The notes beneath the pieces were generated by a model. The model was not told the origin of the DNA. It saw only the letters and a list, made by a program, of their open reading frames with translations, and searched no databases. Below, piece after piece: positions 1 to 5,807 of a stretch of DNA of 5,883 nucleotides; position 1 is the first letter of the stretch, and each line of letters starts with the position of its first letter. Both the position numbers and the translations under genes were made by a program. Origin of the DNA: CAZQSL01 sp964595945 (GTDB taxonomy: Bacteria > UBP15 > UBA6099 > JAJRTR01); NCBI GenBank assembly GCA_964595945.1, contig CAZQSL010000172.1, forward strand, positions 1 to 5,883, in the 5' to 3' direction.

Positions 1-302
1 CAGCTATCCGCGATGTCGCAAAAGGCCGGATTTTCATCCAGCCCGACATGGCCGAAAACATCACGGCCCGTCTCCTATCACATTCACACACATCACCCAC
101 TGCCATCCTTTCCGACCGCGAGCTCCAGATTATCGCCGCCATCGCTTCAGGTCGCGAACTCAAGGAAATCGCTCTCGATTTCTGCATCTCTCCACGTACT
201 GTCGAAACCCATAAAAACCGCGCCATGCGCAAACTCGGACTCAAAAATGTCGCCGAACTCGTACACTTCGCCATCAGGCACGGCCTCGTCAAAATGAAAT
301 AA
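1..302 (+). CDS. NarL/FixJ-family response regulator, C-terminal part (5' end outside window)
   Basis: This is the end of a DNA-binding response regulator, open from the left edge in the frame beginning at base 3 (about 99 residues visible). The first visible residues (AIRDVAKGRIFIQPDMAENI) match the linker that follows the receiver domain in NarL-type regulators, where an 'A-I-x-x-V-x-x-G' stretch leads into the output domain. From about residue 37 comes a LuxR/GerE helix-turn-helix: LSDRELQIIAAIASGRELKEIA, then ISPRTVETH (the recognition-helix region) and RKLGLKNVAELVHFAIRHGL. The receiver domain, with its phosphoacceptor Asp, lies outside the window, so its partner kinase and signal are unknown. 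An internal ATG at 48 opens the same frame but would leave out the linker, so it is not the true start. The gene stops with TAA 104 bases before the M28 peptidase on the same strand and could be co-transcribed with it. Family assignment is firm; target genes are unknown. Confidence 0.9.
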   Translation, partial: AIRDVAKGRIFIQPDMAENITARLLSHSHTSPTAILSDRELQIIAAIASGRELKEIALDFCISPRTVETHKNRAMRKLGLKNVAELVHFAIRHGLVKMK

Positions 303-307
303 CCGCG

Positions 308-336
308 AGCACTCGCAATAACTCGCCGCGGGTGCT
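308..336 (+). other. Stem-loop after the response regulator gene
   Basis: Bases 308-316 (AGCACTCGC) pair with 328-336 (GCGGGTGCT), giving a nine-pair stem with one G-U pair and an 11-base loop, six bases after the regulator's stop codon. No T-run follows on the plus strand, so it is not a canonical intrinsic terminator. It could act as a weak terminator, an mRNA 3'-end stabiliser or nothing. It overlaps the GTG at 332, the longest-frame start of the next gene, which is another reason to reject that start. Confidence 0.3.
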
Positions 337-363
337 AAAATCTCACTCGTTATTGCTGTCCAA

Positions 364-381
364 TTGCTCTTTTACGAGCAA
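364..381 (+). other. Small hairpin upstream of the peptidase ribosome binding site
   Basis: TTGCTC (364-369) and GAGCAA (376-381) form a perfect six-pair stem with a six-base loop, ending 10 bases before the AGGAGG at 392. It lies in the probable leader of the peptidase mRNA. A shorter alternative pairing exists between CTCGT (345-349) and ACGAG (374-378). A role in translation or mRNA stability is possible but unproven. Confidence 0.25.
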
Positions 382-391
382 AATCCATTTC

Positions 392-397
392 AGGAGG
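392..397 (+). promoter_or_regulatory. Shine-Dalgarno site that sets the start of the M28 peptidase
   Basis: A perfect AGGAGG sits 9 bases before the ATG at 407. The longer open frame from GTG 332 has no comparable site and would begin inside a predicted hairpin, so 407 is the better start. Confidence 0.85.
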
Positions 398-406
398 CCA
401 GGACTG

Positions 407-1615
407 ATGATCGCCGACCGCTATAAAGACTATATGTACAATCTCACGAAAAGAGTCATTGACGAAATCGGACCACGCGAATCATGCAGCAAGGATGAAA
501 AACGCCTCGCGGCCCTACTCGCTGACGAATGGAAGCCTTTATGTGACAAGGTAGTATCCGAAAAGTTCACATGCAGCCCGACTGCTTTCCTCGGTTTTTT
601 CCCTATCATCGTTGTCCTCTACATGGCAGCGGTCGCGATGTACTGGCTCTATGCTCCGGTTGCCTTTCTCATTGCCGCAAGCGGATTCGTACTGATTTTT
701 CTGGAGTTTCTGCTCTATAGGGAATTCATCGATCCGATCTTCCCCAAACGCGAAGGCGTCAATGTCTACGGCACCATCGCACCCAAAGGCGAAGTGCGCA
801 GTCGTGTAATCATCAGCGGACATACGGACTCGGCTTACGAATTCACCCTGTGGTTTCTGCTGAAAAATCTTGCCATACCCGTAATGGGAGTGGCCATCGC
901 AGCCATTTTGCTGCTCATCGGCGCGAGCATCGCGAAATCGGCAGCCATCATTACAGGCGGAAACCCTTCGGCTCAAATCTATAACACGCTTGGCTTTGTC
1001 TGCATGGCGCTGTATCCGTTTGTCGGAGTATTTTTCTTCTTCCACACCTATTCGACAGTCCCCGGAGCGGGCGACGACATGGCTGGTGTGGCCGTCGCGG
1101 CCGGCCTCGCGAAATATCTCGACGATGCAAAGAAGAATGGGGAATTTTTCCCTGAGCACACCGAAATCGTTATCTCCGGCATGGCTTGTGAAGAAGCTGG
1201 ACTCCGCGGCGCGAAACGCTATGTCGACAGGCATCTCGCCGAATTCAAGGCCATCCCCACTCATCTCATCACGTTCGACAGCATCTACAACGAAAAATTT
1301 CTAACCGTCGTCACCGGCGAGGCCTGCTCGGGCAAACACAATCCCAAGCTTGTCAAACTCATCACCGACATAGCGAAAAATCACAACTGGAACATCAAAA
1401 AAGGCCCCGTGCCCGTCGGAGCGACTGACGCTGCCGCCTTCACCGCGAAAGGCATTTCCGCCACTTGCATCCTCTGCCAGGACACCTCAAGCGTATCCCC
1501 TTACTACCACACGCGATTCGACACCATGGATGTTGTCCGACCAGAGGCCCTTTCCACAAGCCTTCAGATCGCCATCGACGCTATCGAAGCCATCGACAGA
1601 AACCCTGCCCTGTAA
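407..1615 (+). CDS. Membrane-embedded M28-family zinc peptidase
   Basis: A 402-residue protein with the hallmarks of MEROPS family M28 (dinuclear zinc aminopeptidases). Near the N-terminus is IGPRESCSKDEKRLAALL, the usual start of an M28 catalytic domain. Predicted zinc ligands are His139 (in SGHTDSAYE), Asp223 (bridging, in GAGDDMAG), Glu263, Asp291 (TFDSI) and His368 (YYHTRFDT). Asp141 and the general base Glu262 (CEEAGLRGAKRY) complete the site, so it should be active. Two pairs of hydrophobic helices interrupt the domain, at about residues 60-81 and 83-104, and about 155-176 and 194-212. The second pair lies between His139 and Asp223, inside the catalytic fold. There is no cleavable signal peptide. 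The loops between helices carry little positive charge, suggesting the catalytic part faces the cytoplasm (inference). The ATG at 407 is chosen from its Shine-Dalgarno. Its substrate, presumably the N-terminus of peptides, cannot be told. It follows a response regulator on the same strand and may share its transcript. Confidence 0.85.
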   Translation: MIADRYKDYMYNLTKRVIDEIGPRESCSKDEKRLAALLADEWKPLCDKVVSEKFTCSPTAFLGFFPIIVVLYMAAVAMYWLYAPVAFLIAASGFVLIFLEFLLYREFIDPIFPKREGVNVYGTIAPKGEVRSRVIISGHTDSAYEFTLWFLLKNLAIPVMGVAIAAILLLIGASIAKSAAIITGGNPSAQIYNTLGFVCMALYPFVGVFFFFHTYSTVPGAGDDMAGVAVAAGLAKYLDDAKKNGEFFPEHTEIVISGMACEEAGLRGAKRYVDRHLAEFKAIPTHLITFDSIYNEKFLTVVTGEACSGKHNPKLVKLITDIAKNHNWNIKKGPVPVGATDAAAFTAKGISATCILCQDTSSVSPYYHTRFDTMDVVRPEALSTSLQIAIDAIEAIDRNPAL

Positions 1616-1708
1616 TTTGCCGGCTGGTCAAGTCACTCTCTTTCTGTTTCCTTCCACAATGCCTTATGGCCGGTTTCTGCCGCCTGATTCCTTTATCCCA
1701 TGCGCTAC

Positions 1709-1737
1709 TTGTGCTTTGCGTGACCTGCCGATATAAT
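1709..1737 (+). promoter_or_regulatory. Predicted sigma70-type promoter of the TIGR02265-like gene
   Basis: A perfect -10 box TATAAT (1732-1737) lies 17 bases after a partial -35 box TTGTGC (1709-1714). Transcription would start near 1744, giving a leader of about 35 bases. This suggests the gene is transcribed separately from the peptidase upstream. Confidence 0.55.
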
Positions 1738-1742
1738 CGCTC

Positions 1743-1755
1743 TATATTCGATATA
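1743..1755. promoter_or_regulatory. Small palindrome at the predicted transcription start
   Basis: TATAT-TCG-ATATA is a perfect inverted repeat with a three-base centre, placed over the expected start of transcription of the TIGR02265-like gene. A site here could bind a repressor, but the arms are short and AT-only, so chance is a fair explanation. Confidence 0.2.
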
Positions 1756-1764
1756 CCGGTTATG

Positions 1765-1770
1765 AAGGGA
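1765..1770 (+). promoter_or_regulatory. Shine-Dalgarno site that sets the start of the TIGR02265-like gene
   Basis: AAGGGA ends 8 bases before the ATG at 1779. In-frame ATGs at 1770 and 1773 overlap or nearly touch this site and so are unlikely to be used. Confidence 0.7.
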
Positions 1771-1778
1771 TGATGTAC

Positions 1779-2336
1779 ATGGCGAATATAAAAGGCGTCG
1801 CGCTCATTGGCAGAATATCAATGATCAAAGAGGGTTGGGGCCAGGATACTCTCAATGACATTCTGGCCGAAACGAGTGAAAGGAGCCGCACAGTTCTCAA
1901 TGGCGCACTGCTTTCTTCGAGTTGGTATCCCGCGGAAGTAATGAAGGAACTCAGCCAGGCTACATACAGGGTCATGAAGGACAGGGAACCGCTGATCATG
2001 CAGAAGCTCGGAGCCATGACCGCACAGATGGGCCTTACCGGAGTCTACAAGACAAAAGTGAAAGAAAACAGACCGGAGGACACTCTTTCGCGAGTCCCCT
2101 CCCTATGGAGTGCCTTCCACGACACTGGAGATATTGAAATTTTCAGTGAAAGTCCCACCTGTTTCGTTATGAGACTTTCCAATTACGCTCTGCCACACAG
2201 AGAGTTCTGCGACCACCTGCTCGGCTGGGCCTGTACGCTGATCGAACTTTCCGGCGGAACAGGTGTCAAGGCTGAAGAGAGAAAATGCGCATGCAAGGGA
2301 GACCCCTACTGCGAAATTGCCGTCACATGGTGTTGA
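1779..2336 (+). CDS. TIGR02265/DUF2378-like protein with C-terminal Cys-rich 4VR-like motif
   Basis: A 185-residue soluble protein resembling the TIGR02265/DUF2378 family, a set of paralogues first noted in Myxococcus xanthus whose function is not established. Recognisable points are the N-terminal KGVALIGRISMIKEGWG, the SSSWYP motif at residues 46-51, LGAMTAQMGLTGVY (78-90) and RVPSLWSAFHDTGDIEI (105-121). The end has Cys144-x5-GW, then KCACKGDPYCEIAVTW (169-184). This last segment, with Cys170, Cys172, the GDPYCE turn and Cys178, resembles the end of V4R and heme-NO-binding-like domains, which bind small molecules or metals. That fold relation is an inference from motif pattern. There is no signal peptide, membrane helix or DNA-binding motif, so a cytoplasmic ligand-sensing role is plausible but not shown. 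Start ATG 1779 is chosen from AAGGGA at 1765. It has its own predicted promoter, and 221 bases separate it from the GH127 gene downstream. I recognise this family by pattern only. Confidence 0.7.
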   Translation: MANIKGVALIGRISMIKEGWGQDTLNDILAETSERSRTVLNGALLSSSWYPAEVMKELSQATYRVMKDREPLIMQKLGAMTAQMGLTGVYKTKVKENRPEDTLSRVPSLWSAFHDTGDIEIFSESPTCFVMRLSNYALPHREFCDHLLGWACTLIELSGGTGVKAEERKCACKGDPYCEIAVTWC

Positions 2337-2406
2337 TGTCCCCGGTATTGACGACGGTTTTTGCAGGGTGAGTTGCTTCCTGCTGTTCTGCGCGGCCAGG
2401 AAACAT

Positions 2407-2426
2407 TAGCATCACTTTTGATGTTG
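2407..2426 (+). other. Stem-loop in the gap before the GH127 gene
   Basis: CATCA (2410-2414) and TGATG (2419-2423) form a perfect five-pair stem around a CTTT loop, extendable to about eight pairs with two G-U pairs. A run of six T (2443-2448) follows 17 bases later, too far for a standard intrinsic terminator. It may end the TIGR02265-like transcript or be a protein-binding site. No clearer terminator was found in this gap. Confidence 0.25.
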
Positions 2427-2462
2427 TTAAGATAGTCAATTCTTTTTTACCCTCCGATAGTG

Positions 2463-2492
2463 TAAAATTCCGAAAGTCGGGAATACGAAAGT
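2463..2492 (+). promoter_or_regulatory. Possible promoter/operator region of the GH127 gene
   Basis: A -10-like TAAAAT (2463-2468) lacks a good -35 box at the usual spacing. It is overlapped by an imperfect inverted repeat, ATTCCGA (2467-2473) against TCGGGAAT (2477-2484), with one extra G. The heptamer CGAAAGT occurs twice, at 2471-2477 and 2486-2492, exactly 15 bases apart. A weak promoter with repeats over its start region would suit a sugar-responsive regulator, but no regulator is identified and these motifs are short. Confidence 0.3.
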
Positions 2493-2545
2493 GGACGCGA
2501 CGGTCTACGATGTTTCCCGTGATGCAAGCCAGTCAAAGATCAGAT

Positions 2546-2551
2546 GAGGAG
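2546..2551 (+). promoter_or_regulatory. Shine-Dalgarno site that sets the start of the GH127 gene
   Basis: GAGGAG ends 6 bases before the ATG at 2558. It rules in favour of this start over the ATG at 2510, which opens the same frame 16 codons earlier and has no comparable site. Confidence 0.85.
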
Positions 2552-2557
2552 TCAACG

Positions 2558-4507
2558 ATGGAAAATCATAAGAAAGCAAATGTCAGTCCTTACGCGAAAA
2601 TTACTCCGCTCCAGTACGGAAGTGTCGAAATGGCCGATCCGTTTTGGGACGCAAGACGCGAAACGATCCGGCGAACGGCAATTCTGCGCCAGTGGTTTCA
2701 CCTTGAGCGGACTGGCTGCGTCGACAATTTCAGAATCGCTGCGGGAGTCAAGACCGGCGAATTCAGAGGATGGGGCTTTGCGGACTCCGATCTGTACAAA
2801 TGGCTCGAAGCGGCCGTGATAATAGCCGCGAAGAATCCCGGCGATACGGAACTTGCCGGACATGTCGAGGAAATGATCGACCTCATCCGCAGGACACAGA
2901 GTCCCGATGGTTACATAAATACTTACTTCCAACTCGCCGCTCCGGGACATAGATACAAGAATCTGCTCGCCAAGCACGAACTCTACTGCATGGGGCATCT
3001 CATCGAGGCGGCATGCACTCACTTCAGGGTTTCGAGCCGCAGGGACCTGCTCGAAGTCGCCGAAAAATGTGGCGACCATATCTGCGCCACTTTCGGAAAA
3101 GGTCTCAGGGAAGAAGTCCCGGGGCATGAGGAAATCGAGCTCGCGATGATCCAGCTCTATCGCACAACCGGGCACGGACGCTATCTCGACACGGCGAGGT
3201 TTTTCATCGAAGAGAGAGGCCGGACAGACATTTTCCGGCGCATGGTCCGCAACGCCGTTGACGATATGATCTCGTCGCTTCCTGTTGCGGATCCGCCCAA
3301 AGTGCCGTTCATGCCGAAAGAAAAGCAGAACGCGGGAAGCGCCATGTCTCACAGGGATGTCCCGTTGCCGGTCATCATCCGGGGGATGTTCAAACTCCCG
3401 ACTCGCGAATACTTCCAGATGCACTCGCAGGTGAGAGATCACAAAGTCGCCGAAGGCCATTCCGTAAGAGCCATGTATCTCTACACCGGTGTGTCTGACC
3501 TGTACCTTGAAACGGGTGGCAGTGCACTTTTCCGCACCCTCGAAGATGTCTGGTCCAACACGATCACGAAAAGGACTTACATCACCGGCGGCATGGGCAC
3601 ATTCCCTTACAGCGAGGGATTCGGCGCCGATTACGAACTTCACAACACTTCATACACTGAAACCTGCGCGGCGATCGGCAGCTTCTTTTTCTCATGGCGC
3701 ATGCTCCAGGCTACCGGCGCTCCCCAATATGCCAGCCAGATGGAGCGGGCTCTGTACAATGCCATCCTCGGGTGTATGGCGCAGGACGGCACCCGTTATT
3801 TCTATTCCAACCCGCTCGTGTCATTCGGCCACGCGGAACGCCGCGAATGGTACGATGTCCCCTGCTGCCCCCCCAACATTGCCCGTCTGTTCTGGTCGCT
3901 CGAACAATACATCTATGGAGTGACCGAAAACACTCTGTGGGTACATCATTACATCGGAAGCCGCGCATGCCTGGCACTGGGGGGCGTCGAGGCGGCATTC
4001 ACGATGAAATCCGGGTTCCCCTTCGACGGAAACTCTTCGATTGTGGTCTCCTTGCCGCAATCCGCCACGTTTTCACTCAAGCTTCGCGTCCCCGACTGGG
4101 CCAAAGAGGCGGAAGTCGCTGTCAATGGCGCTGTGGTTTCCCGCAACGCTGCCAGTTCCTGTTATCTCGCTATTGACCGGGAGTGGAATGACGGCGATGA
4201 AGTCACTATCAGTTTCGCCATGACTGCCAGGGCCTCGTATGATCGCAAGGAGGTCGTCACCAACCGTGGATATGTCGCGATCACGCGCGGCCCCATTGTC
4301 TACTGCGTGCAGGGTAGCGATAATTCCGCCATCAATGTTCACGGCATGAAAGCCGACCCGGCAAATGCTCTTACGACAGAGCCCGACGGCGACACGGTTG
4401 TGATCATAGGCCGTACGACAGATGGCAAACCCTTCCGTGCGGTTCCTTATTTCACCTGGGGCAACAAAGGGAAGACCGATATGGCCGTGTGGATCAAATC
4501 AAGGTGA
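2558..4507 (+). CDS. Glycoside hydrolase family 127 enzyme (probable beta-L-arabinofuranosidase)
   Basis: A 649-residue protein of GH127 (formerly DUF1680), whose reference member is Bifidobacterium longum HypBA1 (about 658 residues), which releases L-arabinose from beta-L-arabinofuranosides. The order of parts fits: an N-terminal alpha/alpha-barrel with LYKWLEAA, DGYINTYFQ and KHELYCMGHLIEAA, then GHEEIELAMIQLYRTTG, GHSVRAMYLYTG and YITGGMGTFPYSEGFGADYE, and a C-terminal beta-rich part with LRVPDWA and GYVAITRGPIVY. The HypBA1 zinc-thiolate site is complete: Glu368 and Cys370 in YTETCA, Cys436 (nucleophile equivalent) and Cys437 in VPCCPPN. Glu353 aligns with the acid/base Glu. Likely substrate-contacting histidines are His140, His190 and His301. 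There is no signal peptide, so it probably acts in the cytoplasm on imported oligosaccharides. No transporter or partner glycosidase is in the window. Exact sugar specificity is open because GH127 and its relatives include other activities. The gene converges on dxr with 39 bases between stops. Confidence 0.92.
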   Translation: MENHKKANVSPYAKITPLQYGSVEMADPFWDARRETIRRTAILRQWFHLERTGCVDNFRIAAGVKTGEFRGWGFADSDLYKWLEAAVIIAAKNPGDTELAGHVEEMIDLIRRTQSPDGYINTYFQLAAPGHRYKNLLAKHELYCMGHLIEAACTHFRVSSRRDLLEVAEKCGDHICATFGKGLREEVPGHEEIELAMIQLYRTTGHGRYLDTARFFIEERGRTDIFRRMVRNAVDDMISSLPVADPPKVPFMPKEKQNAGSAMSHRDVPLPVIIRGMFKLPTREYFQMHSQVRDHKVAEGHSVRAMYLYTGVSDLYLETGGSALFRTLEDVWSNTITKRTYITGGMGTFPYSEGFGADYELHNTSYTETCAAIGSFFFSWRMLQATGAPQYASQMERALYNAILGCMAQDGTRYFYSNPLVSFGHAERREWYDVPCCPPNIARLFWSLEQYIYGVTENTLWVHHYIGSRACLALGGVEAAFTMKSGFPFDGNSSIVVSLPQSATFSLKLRVPDWAKEAEVAVNGAVVSRNAASSCYLAIDREWNDGDEVTISFAMTARASYDRKEVVTNRGYVAITRGPIVYCVQGSDNSAINVHGMKADPANALTTEPDGDTVVIIGRTTDGKPFRAVPYFTWGNKGKTDMAVWIKSR

Positions 4508-4546
4508 ATCACCCGTCTTACAGCCGGCAGTCATAACACTCGCTTG

Positions 4547-5701
4547 TCATTGACATGGTACGATTTTGCGTGTGGCGCGCATGTATTCACCGATGCTCTC
4601 AGGGGTGACTTCAATATTGCCGGCACCCTCTGTCCTGCCCCACTCCAGCGCATGCTCTATTACAGAAGGGATGTCGTCGAACAAAATGCGTCCCGATAGA
4701 AATGCGTCCACAGCTACTTCGTCGGCCGTCGAAACGATCGCCGGCAACAGGCCTCCGCCGCGCGCAGCATCCATCACGAGTTGAAAACAGGGATATTTCC
4801 CCGGGTCGAACTCCTGAAAGCTCAGCGATGAAATCATCGAAAAATCGAGCCTGCCGCACTCGCCAGGCACCCTCTCCGGATAATTCAGCGCGTAACTTAC
4901 CGGCAGTCGCATATCCGGACTGGACATGACCGCCTTCGTGGTACCATCGACATATTCGACCATGGAATGAATGATACACTCAGGATGGATCACGACACCA
5001 ATCCTGTCAAGCGCCATGCCGAACAACCACATGGCCTCGATGATTTCGAGCCCCTTGTTCACCATTGTCGCAGAATCGACCGTGACCTTTGCGCCCATGC
5101 GCCAAACCGGATGAGCGAGCACGATTTCGGGAGTGATTTTGCCGGCTGGCATATTGAGCAGAGGCCCGCCTGACGCTGTAAGGATGATTTTTGAGACATC
5201 TGTCCTGTTTTCGCCAGTAAGGCACTGGAAAATTGCCGAATGTTCGCTGTCGATCGGGAGCACTCGGGCACTATTACGTGCAGCTTCGGCCATGATGAGA
5301 GCCCCGGCAGTCACAAGCGCCTCCTTGTTTGCAAGCAGCAACGTCATGCCGGACTTGACAGCGGCGAGCGATGGAAAAGTGCCAACGCCACCCGCGAGCG
5401 CATTAAGCACTCTGCCATTGCGCGGCATGACGGCGAGGCGTTCGAGTCCGGATACACCACACATCGTGTCTACCCCAACGCGGGATGCCGCACTGAGCCA
5501 GTCGTCGAGTATTGCCTTTTGCGCCTCATCCCTCACCGATACGGCACGCGGCGCGAATTCTTCGATCTGCGCGAACAACGCGCTGCCAGCAGTGCCGGCC
5601 GCGAGCCCTGCGACTGCGAATTTTCCGGGACTTGATCTGAGCACCGCTGCCGCAGACTGTCCTATGGACCCTGTTGAGCCGAGGATTACGATTTCTTCCA
5701 T
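4547..5701 (-). CDS. dxr: 1-deoxy-D-xylulose 5-phosphate reductoisomerase
   Basis: Converts 1-deoxy-D-xylulose 5-phosphate to 2-C-methyl-D-erythritol 4-phosphate with NADPH and a divalent metal, the committed step of the MEP isoprenoid pathway, in the cytoplasm. The 384-residue protein is of normal length. It shows the NADPH-binding ILGSTGSIG (residues 6-14), LANKEALV (123-130) and the metal-binding PIDSEHSAIFQ (Asp151, Glu153). Then come TASGGP (175-180), HPVWRMGAKVTVDSATMVNKGLE with the flexible-loop His197/Trp200/Met202 and the substrate-binding Ser210, Asn215, Lys216 and metal-binding Glu219. IHPECIIHSMVEYVDG and SPDMRLPVSYALNYPERV follow, so the active site is intact. The ATG at 5701 sits just before the nucleotide-binding strand, and an AAGG lies 10 bases upstream. 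The often-seen neighbours cdsA and rseP are not visible: downstream is the convergent GH127 gene, upstream an unidentified tail. A predicted promoter close upstream suggests it can be transcribed on its own. Confidence 0.97.
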   Translation of the reverse strand: MEEIVILGSTGSIGQSAAAVLRSSPGKFAVAGLAAGTAGSALFAQIEEFAPRAVSVRDEAQKAILDDWLSAASRVGVDTMCGVSGLERLAVMPRNGRVLNALAGGVGTFPSLAAVKSGMTLLLANKEALVTAGALIMAEAARNSARVLPIDSEHSAIFQCLTGENRTDVSKIILTASGGPLLNMPAGKITPEIVLAHPVWRMGAKVTVDSATMVNKGLEIIEAMWLFGMALDRIGVVIHPECIIHSMVEYVDGTTKAVMSSPDMRLPVSYALNYPERVPGECGRLDFSMISSLSFQEFDPGKYPCFQLVMDAARGGGLLPAIVSTADEVAVDAFLSGRILFDDIPSVIEHALEWGRTEGAGNIEVTPESIGEYMRATRKIVPCQ

Positions 5702-5752
5702 TACCTGCTTGCCTTATGCCAATTGCGCGGATTTGAGCCGCATTGCCCCATG

Positions 5753-5781
5753 ATTATAGCTGTTATTAGTGGAAATGCCAT
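5753..5781 (-). promoter_or_regulatory. Predicted sigma70-type promoter of dxr
   Basis: Read on the minus strand, a perfect TATAAT (5758-5753) lies 17 bases after ATGGCA (5781-5776), which matches four of six -35 positions. Transcription would begin near 5746, giving a leader of about 45 bases before the dxr ATG. Confidence 0.5.
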
Positions 5782-5807
5782 ACCCGATCCCCGAATCGCA
5801 TCTGCCC

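Noticed and set aside
332..406. Upstream extension of the M28 peptidase from GTG 332
   Set aside because: No Shine-Dalgarno precedes it, it begins in a hairpin, and the 25 added residues have no family match. AGGAGG points to ATG 407.
539..1264. Long minus-strand open frame (241 codons) opposite the peptidase gene
   Set aside because: It is the complement of a strongly supported M28 gene. Its product has no family features and looks like antisense translation.
1616..1708. Possible terminator after the peptidase gene (pyrimidine-rich stretch and CCGG copies)
   Set aside because: Only stems of three or four pairs can be drawn and no T-run follows them, so it is not supported.
2342..2362. Possible terminator just after the TIGR02265-like gene (CCG/CGG followed by TTTTT)
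   Set aside because: The stem has only three pairs with a ten-base loop, too weak to call.
2510..2557. Upstream extension of the GH127 protein from ATG 2510
   Set aside because: GAGGAG at 2546 is ideally placed for ATG 2558, and the 16 extra residues include that site and resemble no signal peptide.
2552..3643. Long minus-strand open frame (363 codons) opposite the GH127 gene
   Set aside because: It is a shadow of a conserved enzyme. Such frames arise from codon bias, and no motif or start signal supports it.
5133..5753. Plus-strand open frame of 206 codons opposite dxr
   Set aside because: It is antisense to all the conserved dxr motifs, and its low-complexity, Ser/Ala/Pro-rich product is typical of a shadow frame.
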